Source: Thermoplasmata archaeon
GTDB taxonomy: Archaea; Thermoplasmatota; Thermoplasmata; Methanomassiliicoccales; Methanomethylophilaceae
Length of the DNA stretch: 64,000 bases
NCBI GenBank assembly: GCA_015063165.1
Contig: SUSZ01000005.1
Location: 1-64,000 of the forward strand
Direction of reading: 5' to 3'
Numbering within the stretch: the first letter of the stretch is position 1; each line of letters opens with the position of its first letter. A program made the translations under genes and the position numbers. Under the pieces are notes generated by a model. It had not been told where the DNA came from. It saw only the letters and a program-made list of their open reading frames with translations, and searched no databases. Shown here piece after piece: positions 51,259-60,014 of this stretch.

Positions 51259-52605
51259 TCACTGGGAGGAAGCCAGCTGCTCGCCGATCTTCGCGTCGAG
51301 GTTCTTGAGGAACTGCTCGATCTTGTCCAGAGGAACCGATCCACCGGAAGCGATCTTGTGCCCTCCGCCGGACCCTCCGACGGATGCGCAGGACTCCCTC
51401 ATGGCGATGGACAGGTCCACGCCCTTCTCGAGCTGGCACCACATCCCTCTGGACGACAGGTTCACAGGGTCGTTGGACATGTTCAGGCCGATGGTAGGCT
51501 TGTCGGGGTCACCGATGGACTGCATGGCGATTCCGCAGAGCATCCCAGTGAATCCGGAGTCGCTGGTGTCGAACCACTGGATGTGCTCCATCTGGTTGAG
51601 GCCCTTGTTGTCGAGCTCGACCATGCTGGCCACAATCTGCGCGGCGGACTCCTTGGTGACCTCCTCTCCCTGAGCGAGGCTCTTCTGGTCTCCCATTCCG
51701 GCCGCAATCCCGACTCCTCCGATCCCGGCGCGTCCGCAACTGTTGAGGACGGACGAGAGCACCTCCGCATCTATGTTAAGGCCTTTGAGGCGGTACCTGT
51801 TGCGGGCGACCTCGTTCATGGAGGACACCTGCATCCCCTGAGCGGTCAGCTTGACGGCTATCAAGGATGAAAGCTTCCTCTTCTCCTCCTCGTCTAGGCT
51901 CTCGTACGACCTTCCGCTGGAGATTCCCGCGTCCTTCATCAGGGCGGCCACTCCATCGGTGTTCCCGCTGACCCCGCGTATGTACGGGTCGGTCATCAGG
52001 TACAGGCCGGTCATGATGTCCCCGGACGGGATGAGCGAGCCAGGCATCTCCTCGATGTATCCGCGCTTGACCCCTTCGGAAAGGAGGTAGGTGTTCAGGC
52101 CGGACAGGCCGTTGATGTGCTGCCTGTCTCCCGCAATTCCGGCGAAGGCGACCTGCACGAGGTCCCAGTTCCTCTCGTCGACGGTGACCGAGAACAGGAG
52201 AGACATGGTGGCTCCGCATCCCGAGGTCATCCCGTCGATGCCGTAGAGGTGGGGGTTGGCGTAGCAGACGCGCTTGGCTTCTGATATGATCGTGTGGTGG
52301 TCCAGGACGACGACGTCGAAAGGCATCTCGTCCAGCTGGGAGATATAAGACGCTCCCAGGTCGGTGATTATGACGCACTCGGACTTGCAGCCGCGTATGA
52401 TGTCGATCCCGCGGTCGTTCAGCGTCGTGAAGAGGGTGACGCGGAACTCCTTTCCCAGGCGGAGAAGGGTCTTCGCGATGATGGCCGCGGAAGATACCCC
52501 GTCGGCGTCGTAATGAGAATAGACTTGGATGAAATCATGGCCGCGGACGATATCCGCAGCCTTGGATAAGGTGGTAAGGAGTTTAGGTGGGACCTGGTTG
52601 TCCAT
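51259..52605 (-). CDS. DHH family phosphoesterase / archaeal RecJ-like (GAN-type) nuclease
   Basis: SHYDADGVSSAAI, VVVLDHHTI, GGSGGGHKIASGG (DHHA1). Confidence 0.9.
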   Translation of the reverse strand: MDNQVPPKLLTTLSKAADIVRGHDFIQVYSHYDADGVSSAAIIAKTLLRLGKEFRVTLFTTLNDRGIDIIRGCKSECVIITDLGASYISQLDEMPFDVVVLDHHTIISEAKRVCYANPHLYGIDGMTSGCGATMSLLFSVTVDERNWDLVQVAFAGIAGDRQHINGLSGLNTYLLSEGVKRGYIEEMPGSLIPSGDIMTGLYLMTDPYIRGVSGNTDGVAALMKDAGISSGRSYESLDEEEKRKLSSLIAVKLTAQGMQVSSMNEVARNRYRLKGLNIDAEVLSSVLNSCGRAGIGGVGIAAGMGDQKSLAQGEEVTKESAAQIVASMVELDNKGLNQMEHIQWFDTSDSGFTGMLCGIAMQSIGDPDKPTIGLNMSNDPVNLSSRGMWCQLEKGVDLSIAMRESCASVGGSGGGHKIASGGSVPLDKIEQFLKNLDAKIGEQLASSQ

Positions 52606-52610
52606 TTGTC

Positions 52611-53066
52611 TCACTTGAGCATGAGCTCCGCGTTCTTGAGAGAATATTTCCAATTAGCGGAAAGGACGCCATTCTTCTTGTAGTAGCGCTCGAGCCTTCT
52701 GATCTTTGCTTCGATCATGTTGAGGCCCCTCTTGTTGGAGACGTCTCCCTTGTTCTCCTTAAGGTGAACGTTGAGGGAGATGGCGCGCTTCATGAGGTTG
52801 GAAAGGTCCTCGGGAAGGGAAGGCTTGACTCCCTTCTCGTCCATGATCTGGGTGATGGTCTTGCCAGTGGCGAGCTTGACGCTGGGGACACCGTACTGGT
52901 CTCTGAGAACAAGCCCGATCTTGGCGGAGACGAGTCCATCCTTCGCGAGCTTCACGATGAGGTCCTCAATTTCGGTGGCGTTGAGAGGAACCCATTCGGG
53001 ATTCTCGGAAATCATGGGGCGTTTCGAACAGGATTTACCTTTCCTTCTAGTGTGCATTCTTGCCAT
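52611..53066 (-). CDS. rps15: 30S ribosomal protein S15
   Basis: MARMHTRRKGKSCSKRP..., LRDQYGVPSVKLATGKTITQIM..., archaeal/eukaryal S15 (S13e-type). Confidence 0.95.
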   Translation of the reverse strand: MARMHTRRKGKSCSKRPMISENPEWVPLNATEIEDLIVKLAKDGLVSAKIGLVLRDQYGVPSVKLATGKTITQIMDEKGVKPSLPEDLSNLMKRAISLNVHLKENKGDVSNKRGLNMIEAKIRRLERYYKKNGVLSANWKYSLKNAELMLK

Positions 53067-53237
53067 AGTGTGATCCTCCGAATCATCTATATGGGGCGAG
53101 GCTGAACGAACCAATGACGACCCCTTATAATTAATTAACTGAACGGGCCGAGGCAAGGGCGCATATAAAAGGCTCGAGCATCCGTAGTGTTTTGCATAAT
53201 ATAAATTAGTAAACAACCTATACGAGCCCGGGTTGGA

Positions 53238-54620
53238 ATGAAGCGGCTCAATCAGATCGTCTGGTACCTGGGGTATTTGATATCGATCATTCCGGTGTGC
53301 ATGATAGTCATCTACAGCTTCGGCGCCGATATCCTGGTGTACATCCCTCTTGTGATAGGCATCGTAGGGACCCTGGTCCTGGTGGCTGTCGGCAACGGAG
53401 GCGACCTGAACATGGCCCCTCCGCCTGTCACGGACTATCCTGTGCCGTTCATCGGTCTGAGCAAGATCGGCGGGAGCCAGGTGTACTATCTGGCCAAGAA
53501 CGGGTTCATGATGTTCGTGGTGCCATTCGGCGCTGTCAGCGCTCCGATCCTCGCGGTCCTCATAGCGCTCATCACCATTCCGATCGGGCTGGTCATGTTC
53601 ATAATGGCCGCCTGCCTGATACCATATCTCGCCGTCGTGGACGCGCTGTACCTTGCGACGCTGTTCCTTGCCAAGGTTATCGACAGGCACCAGTACAGCG
53701 TCAACACCTCCAGGTTCGTCTGTCCGGAGTGCGGGAAGAAGTCCTACCGTCCTGTGTACGATGTCGAGGGCAGGATGATCCAAGGCTTATGCCCCACAAA
53801 CAAGGGGATATTCAGCCAGGAGATGGAGGTCCGCAGCGTCCCGTGCTTCGGATCCAAGGGCGGAAGGAAGAAGCTCAATCAGTACTGTCCCGACTGCAAG
53901 GCCACCGTGGAGACCGAGGAAGGAAGGTCGTTCGTCGTGAGCATGGCAGGAGCCAAGTCCTCCGGCAAGACCAGCTTCTCTTTCTCCGTCCTGGGCGAGT
54001 TCATGTCCACCAACGGGAACCACAAGGCCTCCAGCGAGAATTTCTACTTCTCCAGGGACGACGGCCTGCTCGACGACTACCGCAGAGGCATCTGCAATCC
54101 TACTCCGCTGAGCTACAACACGCCCCACATCCTGACATTCGAGGCCGGCCGTTTCGTCACCAAGAGGCACATCTTCATGTGCGACGTGAGCGGAGGCTTC
54201 TTCTCCAGCGACTACAGCACCGACATCCAGCCTCAGTACGAGTACAACGACGCGATAGTGTTCACCCTGGACCCTACATGCTACAACGCCCAGGACGTCG
54301 CGTACGCGGCCTATGTGGGATTCATGGAGAAGTACCGCCTCTACAACAAGATGGACGCCTCCAAGAAGATCACCGTCCCTATCGCCGTGGTAGCAACCCG
54401 CGCAGACAAGCCGGGATCCTTCGGGAACCTGGTCGGAGCCGAGCTCAGGGAGAAGATGGTCGAGGAGGGCTACTTCCCTCTGATAAACATGATCGAGAAG
54501 GACTTCCTGGCGGTGACGTTCTATTCCTGCGACGTGTCCAAGGAGGGAACGGCCTCGGAGATAATGAAGCATCTCAGTGATGCCACGGCCTACAAGATCG
54601 GGCCTCTCTTCAAAGAATGA
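53238..54620 (+). CDS. Membrane-associated P-loop GTPase-like protein with zinc ribbon (GTPase/Hsp70 module)
   Basis: N-terminal TMs, CPECGKKSYRP ... YCPDCKATVE ribbon, Walker A GAKSSGKTSF, ICDVSGGFF (switch-like), VATRADKPG (NKxD-like). Confidence 0.75.
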   Translation: MKRLNQIVWYLGYLISIIPVCMIVIYSFGADILVYIPLVIGIVGTLVLVAVGNGGDLNMAPPPVTDYPVPFIGLSKIGGSQVYYLAKNGFMMFVVPFGAVSAPILAVLIALITIPIGLVMFIMAACLIPYLAVVDALYLATLFLAKVIDRHQYSVNTSRFVCPECGKKSYRPVYDVEGRMIQGLCPTNKGIFSQEMEVRSVPCFGSKGGRKKLNQYCPDCKATVETEEGRSFVVSMAGAKSSGKTSFSFSVLGEFMSTNGNHKASSENFYFSRDDGLLDDYRRGICNPTPLSYNTPHILTFEAGRFVTKRHIFMCDVSGGFFSSDYSTDIQPQYEYNDAIVFTLDPTCYNAQDVAYAAYVGFMEKYRLYNKMDASKKITVPIAVVATRADKPGSFGNLVGAELREKMVEEGYFPLINMIEKDFLAVTFYSCDVSKEGTASEIMKHLSDATAYKIGPLFKE

Positions 54621-54624
54621 ATGG

Positions 54625-54653
54625 GGCCGGAGGGGGCAGATTCCCCCTCGGCC
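54625..54653. terminator. Convergent terminator hairpin
   Basis: GGCCGGAGGGGG-CAGATT-CCCCCTCGGCC between convergent genes. Confidence 0.5.
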
Positions 54654-54661
54654 AGAAGTTT

Positions 54662-56242
54662 TCATCCGACCAGATATCTTCTGGCGTTGCGGATCTGGTC
54701 GTCGTTCAGCAGACCCTTGGCGGAGAGCGTGTGGCTCTTCGTGATGTCCCTGAACGTGCAGGTGCATATGATGTCGGCCTTGTCGTTGGCCTCGATGGAG
54801 ACCTGGACGGGCTCCCCTGCGCGGCTGTCCGAGGGGATGTCCACGATGAAGGACCCGACCTCCTCGCACTCCTCCTCGGCGACCTCGAGGTTCTCGTCGC
54901 TCTCCTCGAACTCGCTCTGGAAGATCACCACTCCGAGGGCGGTCTGTCCGTCCTTGTGGACGTAGTACTCCCCCTTGTTGGCGATCGGCAGGGTGCGGTT
55001 CTTGAAGATGATGTTGGAGATGAGGTACTTTTGCTGGCTCTCGTCCCAGACTTTGACCCCCATGGTGTGGGAGAGGACCTTCTCGATCTCGATGTCCCCG
55101 ATCTTGGGGGCGAACTTGGACAGCTTCGCGTCGGCCTCTCCGACAGGCTGGCCGTCGGTTCCGGTCTCGACGACGACGTCGCGGGTGTTCTGATAGATGG
55201 CGGCTCCGGTGGCGATGGCCAGATCGGGGTCGTGGAGAAGGATCTTGGACTCGCAGGAAGGGTACGTGGCGATGAGCCCGGCCTTGACCTGGGGCATGCG
55301 GGAGGACCCTCCGACCATGACGAAGTCGTCGATGTCGTCGATGGTGAGCTTGGCGCTCTCGAGGGCGCTGTCGATCTTCATCATGGTGGCCTGGAGCTCA
55401 CCGGCGGTGGCCGCTTCGAACTCCTCGCGGGTGACCGTGTATCTGACGGTGGAGGTTCCGATGCGGATTCCTCCCTTGACCTCCTTCAGGGTGCTCAGGG
55501 AGATCTTCTGGCCCTCCGCCTTGGACTTGATGTCGGCGATGACGTCCTTGTCGGCCTCGAGCTCCTCCATGGTGATGTTGGCCTGCTCGCATATCTTGTC
55601 CTTGATGATCTGGATGAGGGCCGCGTCCCAGTCCTTTCCTCCCAGGTTGCAGTCTCCGTCCGTGGAGAGCACTTTGAACCTGTTGTTGTCGATGCTCATG
55701 ATGGTGACGTCGAAGGTTCCTCCTCCGAGGTCGTAGACAAGGATGTTCTTCTTTCCGGTGCTCTTGAGGCCGTAGGAGATCGCTGCCGCGGTGGGTTCCT
55801 CGATGATGTTGACCTCCTCGAACCCGGCGATGAGTCCAGCCTGGCGGGTGGCCTCCCTCTCTTTTGGTCCGAAGTAGGCGGGACAGGTGATGGTGGCGCT
55901 TTTCAGCTCCGCGTCGGGGTATTTCTCGATGAAGTCGTCGACCAGCTTGCGGACGATCCTGGCGGACAGCTCGATAGGCCCGTATTCCACTCCGCCGATG
56001 TTTATGCGCCAGGTGTCTGCCTCGCTCATGTTCCTCTTGACCGCTTCCACGGTGATCTCCGCGAAAGGGGCCTGGTCCTTGGCGGTCTCTCCGACGCAGA
56101 ACTCTCCGTTGTCGTAGGTGATGACCGATGGAGTGGTGTCATGCTCCTGGTTGTTCTTCACCACGATCGGAGTGCCGGTCGCGTTCATGATCGAAAGGCA
56201 GGAATACGTAGTTCCCAGATCGATGCCTATGTCGTATATCAT
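54662..56242 (-). CDS. Hsp70 family protein lacking an obvious C-terminal lid
   Basis: MIYDIGIDLGTTYSCLSIMNATGTPIVV, ILVYDLGGGTFDVTIMSID, MVGGSSRMPQV; ends after SBD-beta-like region. Distinct from dnaK at 41276. Confidence 0.92.
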   Translation of the reverse strand: MIYDIGIDLGTTYSCLSIMNATGTPIVVKNNQEHDTTPSVITYDNGEFCVGETAKDQAPFAEITVEAVKRNMSEADTWRINIGGVEYGPIELSARIVRKLVDDFIEKYPDAELKSATITCPAYFGPKEREATRQAGLIAGFEEVNIIEEPTAAAISYGLKSTGKKNILVYDLGGGTFDVTIMSIDNNRFKVLSTDGDCNLGGKDWDAALIQIIKDKICEQANITMEELEADKDVIADIKSKAEGQKISLSTLKEVKGGIRIGTSTVRYTVTREEFEAATAGELQATMMKIDSALESAKLTIDDIDDFVMVGGSSRMPQVKAGLIATYPSCESKILLHDPDLAIATGAAIYQNTRDVVVETGTDGQPVGEADAKLSKFAPKIGDIEIEKVLSHTMGVKVWDESQQKYLISNIIFKNRTLPIANKGEYYVHKDGQTALGVVIFQSEFEESDENLEVAEEECEEVGSFIVDIPSDSRAGEPVQVSIEANDKADIICTCTFRDITKSHTLSAKGLLNDDQIRNARRYLVG

Positions 56243-56427
56243 GTCGAATCCCCTGGTTCATTTGAGTAAAACGACCCGATTCCGCATGATTTACTTATCA
56301 TAAAGCGGTTTCGGAACGCTATCATGTTCGTAATGTGGGCATGTCCTGCCACCTGTCTGTTGCTCTTGTCCTATGGTGTTTTTCCTTGACAACATTAGTA
56401 AAATAATCGGAAAATGATAAGGGGTGC

Positions 56428-57636
56428 ATGGCCTTCATCTGTCCGTACTGTTTCGAGTCGATAGGAAGGATAGACGACGTGCATTACATGTGCACGGACG
56501 TCGGGCATAACAGCAGGTCAATCCTCGAGGAAGATCCCGAATACGCGAGCTACCGCGGTCTCGAGACGTACACTCGCACCACCCATGTCGTCAGGGATTA
56601 CAACAGGAGGGACCCCAGATGCGACGTGTGCGGTTCCCGTCTCTCGAGGATGCTGTGCCCGGTGTGCCACAACACGCTCCCGTACGGGATAGACAAGTGG
56701 GACCTGAACTTCTTCGCGATATTAGGGCCTCGTGCCGTCGGAAAATCGCATTACATAGGCGTGCTGATCAAGGTGCTTGAACGTATGAGCAAGGAGTTCC
56801 AGTGGTCGATCAGCCCTATAGACTCCAAGGTCAACGACCTGTACAACAAGAAGTACGCCAATTCGTTGTTCAACAAGAAGAAGGGCATAGACCCTACCCG
56901 CCGTGTGACGCTGGACATCTACGAGCCCCTGGCGTACACGATCAAGGCCTACAACGGGAAGGTGGCGGGCCTGTTCTTCGTGGACACGGCAGGAGAGGAC
57001 GTCTCCGCCGACGATTACGCCTACACGATCCAGAAGTACATCGCGAACTCGTCCGGAATCATATTCCTGGTGGATCCGCTGCAGTTCGACTACGTCAAGG
57101 ACAGGATAGGGGCCAGGGACAGCAACAGGGCGAACTACACCCATACTCTTTCGGTCATAAGCCAGGTCTACCGCGCTGGGAAGGGGATGAGCATCAACAA
57201 GAAGATCGGAATCCCCCTGGCAGTCGTGGTCACCAAGTGCGACGTCCTCATCAAGGAGCCCACCAACGAGATGGAGGAGGAGGTCTTCCTCGGGTCGGAC
57301 TCAGCGATCAACAACCCCCGCAAGTACGGCGTGTTCGACGAGGAGAACAGCCAGCAGATAAGCGCGGAGATAGAGGCCTTCCTGGACCGCGTGAGCGAGG
57401 GGCAGTTCCCCCAGGCCGTCAAGAACGATTTCAAGGATTACAGGTACTTCGCCGTGTCCGCTTTGGGATCCGAGCCGGACGCCAGCGGGAGCATCAGCGG
57501 AGTGTCCCCGATAAGGGTCGAGGACCCGATGCTCTGGCTGATGGAGAGGGAGACCGCGGTTATCAAGGCTCAGAACACCCAGGAGTCGGTAAAGAAATCC
57601 TTCGGCGGATTCTTCAGGAGGCGTTTCGGTGTCTGA
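56428..57636 (+). CDS. Zinc-ribbon TRAFAC-like GTPase (DO-GTPase-like)
   Basis: N-terminal ribbons (CPYCFESIG; CDVCGSRLSRMLCPVCHNTLP), Walker A LGPRAVGKSHYIG, GLFFVDTAGED (DxAG), VVTKCDVL (TKxD). Confidence 0.8.
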   Translation: MAFICPYCFESIGRIDDVHYMCTDVGHNSRSILEEDPEYASYRGLETYTRTTHVVRDYNRRDPRCDVCGSRLSRMLCPVCHNTLPYGIDKWDLNFFAILGPRAVGKSHYIGVLIKVLERMSKEFQWSISPIDSKVNDLYNKKYANSLFNKKKGIDPTRRVTLDIYEPLAYTIKAYNGKVAGLFFVDTAGEDVSADDYAYTIQKYIANSSGIIFLVDPLQFDYVKDRIGARDSNRANYTHTLSVISQVYRAGKGMSINKKIGIPLAVVVTKCDVLIKEPTNEMEEEVFLGSDSAINNPRKYGVFDEENSQQISAEIEAFLDRVSEGQFPQAVKNDFKDYRYFAVSALGSEPDASGSISGVSPIRVEDPMLWLMERETAVIKAQNTQESVKKSFGGFFRRRFGV

Positions 57637-60010
57637 GCAGCTCGTCTACACCCTCTGCAGGAGCGGGGTCGGGGTGGTGGCCGGATACGGGGTGTATTCC
57701 GCCTCCGCAGGCATGGCGACCTCGGACAGGACAGAGATAGAGTCCAGGTACAGCACATACATCGCCCCCGAATCCATACCGGTCTCCGGAGGCGACGACC
57801 CAAACATCGCGAAGATGCCCCGCAGCCTCGGGTTCTCCAAGCTCGCTTCGGGTCACGAATGCATCACCCACCAGCTGTACACCGGAGCCGACTACGACAA
57901 TCCTTCCAGGATGGGCAACTACATCTCGCATTCGATAGTCGACCCTTGCTTCGGCTTCTATCCTATCGAGGCCCAGGGATTCGACGGATTCTGCCTGGAC
58001 ATGCGCTACGACGAGATGGACTGCGATGTGGCTCCTCCGGTCTAGCCGGCTGTGGAGGTCGCCTGTCCTCCAATTATGGGCCGCGTCAAGGCGTTCGTAG
58101 GAAGCCACGACAAGATCTTCCTCCGCGAGCTGGCCTACAGGATTCTCGATTCAATGGACGACAAGCTGAAGAAGGTGTTCGTCGCGGAGAAGTACGACAA
58201 CGCCGACTGGATGGCCGCAGCGACACTCCTGTTCCCGCTGGAGATGTCCAAGCAGGTGTCGTTCGTGACGTACACCGGAAGCCCGGACAGATGCTTCCAG
58301 AAGCTCGCAGGGCTGTTCGATACTGACGACCTCACGCCGACGGTCTCGCTGTTCGCCATATCCGTCAGGGATCCCAAGGAGTCCGCCAGGGACGAGCTGT
58401 TCGACTCCTATGTGGACAACGCCTATTCCGAAGGCTCCGACAGACAGGCGTTCTTCGACTTCCTGTCAAGGGTCGGATGGAAGGATATCGGGAAAGGGGT
58501 CATCGACGCGTACCACATGTTCGCTGTATGCGAGAAAGGTGTCGTCCCTCCGGAATCGGCCCGTCTGAGATGTCTGGACGCTCTGAAGCAGACTATGGTC
58601 TCCGCAAAGGACGATGACATCGCATCGGTGTATAATGTCGTCAAAGACCGCATGGACCCCGCCATGGCCGACTTTTTCGGCAGCGTGGCCGTGCCCAGGA
58701 TGAAGGACAGGACGACCGCCGAAAGGATACTGGCGGAGGTGACGGCATACACGCTGGAACCGTCACGCAGCCTCGGCGTGGGATCCGAGGTCGTCGAGAA
58801 TTACAGCAGATACAAGGATCCCGTTCTGAGATGCGTGGACCTGGGCGCCTTGGACCTCATCGACTATCCGGCAGCTAGGTATTACTGTTACAAGGCGTGG
58901 TCCGAGTCCAAGGATTCCAAGATGGCGGACATCATCTCGGGATACGGCCCTCTGGATGACCTGTTCATAGACGCTTCCTGCAGCGACGGCAGATCCTGCA
59001 TAGAGGCTCTGGACAAGCTATGCCCGCTATCGGATGCCGCCAAGGGAAGCATCAAGGACGGCATAGTGTCGCGTGCCGGAAGCCTTCCCAGCGCTCTTCT
59101 GAACGACGTGTACGGATTCGGATTGACCGAAGACAAGGAACTGGCCGATCGTCTTTCCGAGGCGGTCTCGCAGAGGGACGACCGCCAGGCGATGGAGAGG
59201 TCGTTCGTGGACGTCGCGATAGAGAAGGGCGACAACACCGCCGCCACATCGCTGGCCAAGAAGATCGCGGACTCGTGCATGGAGAGCAACGGGGACATAG
59301 CCTCGACCATACGCTTCATAGGCCAGAGGGCCTCCTCTCTCGATTGGAAGTGCTCGGCCAGCCTGATCACCGCTCTTTCCAAATCCATCGATTTCACCGG
59401 GTTCGGCCCGCTGCCCGCTGTCAGGGAAGCTCTGGCCGCTTTCCCCGACATGGAGGGAATGGTCACCTCCGAAGAGGCTTCCCGCATACGCCTTCTCGAC
59501 ATGGCTGACAGGGTGACCAAGGATAGCACCATGGTCGACCCTATGGACGTATCGTCTTTGAGTGCCGAAGACAGGGAAGCGTTCGTGAAGCTCTGCATGG
59601 GAAAGACGATTCCAAGGAAGGGAGGGGACAAGTGGGTCTCCGACCGCTTGAAGCTGTTCTCCGGATGTCCGGAAGAGGCCGCCAGACGTATGGGGACTAT
59701 AGTCTCCCAATCGGTGCTGGACAAGCTGGACGCCGAGATGGTCGCCGCGTTCATCGTCTCCGCGAAAGAGAACGGGGCGTCGGACGAATCCGTCTACGCC
59801 AATCTCAAGCTGGACGGCAAGCAGGCTTCCAAGGTGAGGAAGCTCTTGAAGGACGACATCTTGGAAGCGTTCAACAGCCACTTCAAGGAGGGGGACGCTG
59901 GCTCCCACAAGGGCCTGTTCTCCAAGCCGTCGGAGGAATCGGAAAAGAAAGATGACAAGCCCGAGAGCAAGCCCAAGAAAGGAGGGCTTCTTGGGCTCTT
60001 CAGGAGGTGA
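57629..60010 (+). CDS. GAP1-like GTPase-associated protein, one reading frame interrupted by an in-frame amber TAG at 58043-58045
   Basis: ORFs 57629-58045 and 58052-60010 are in the same frame, separated only by TAG. The first part resembles a GAP1 N-terminal domain (QLVYTLCRSGVGVVAGYGVYSAS..GADYDNPSRMGNYISHSIV), the second its middle region (WMAAATLLFPLEMSKQVSFVTYTGSPDR). GTG start overlaps the upstream TGA. Confidence 0.75.
58043..58045 (+). other. In-frame UAG (candidate pyrrolysine codon or nonsense/stop codon)
   Basis: ...GAT GTG GCT CCT CCG GTC TAG CCG GCT GTG GAG GTC GCC TGT CCT CCA ATT ATG GGC... Confidence 0.55.
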
Positions 60011-60014
60011 CGCC

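Noticed and set aside
57629-58045. Treating 57629-58045 as a stand-alone small protein
   Set aside because: Same frame as the next ORF with only one TAG between, and the pair together match one multidomain protein; kept as a merged CDS with stated uncertainty.
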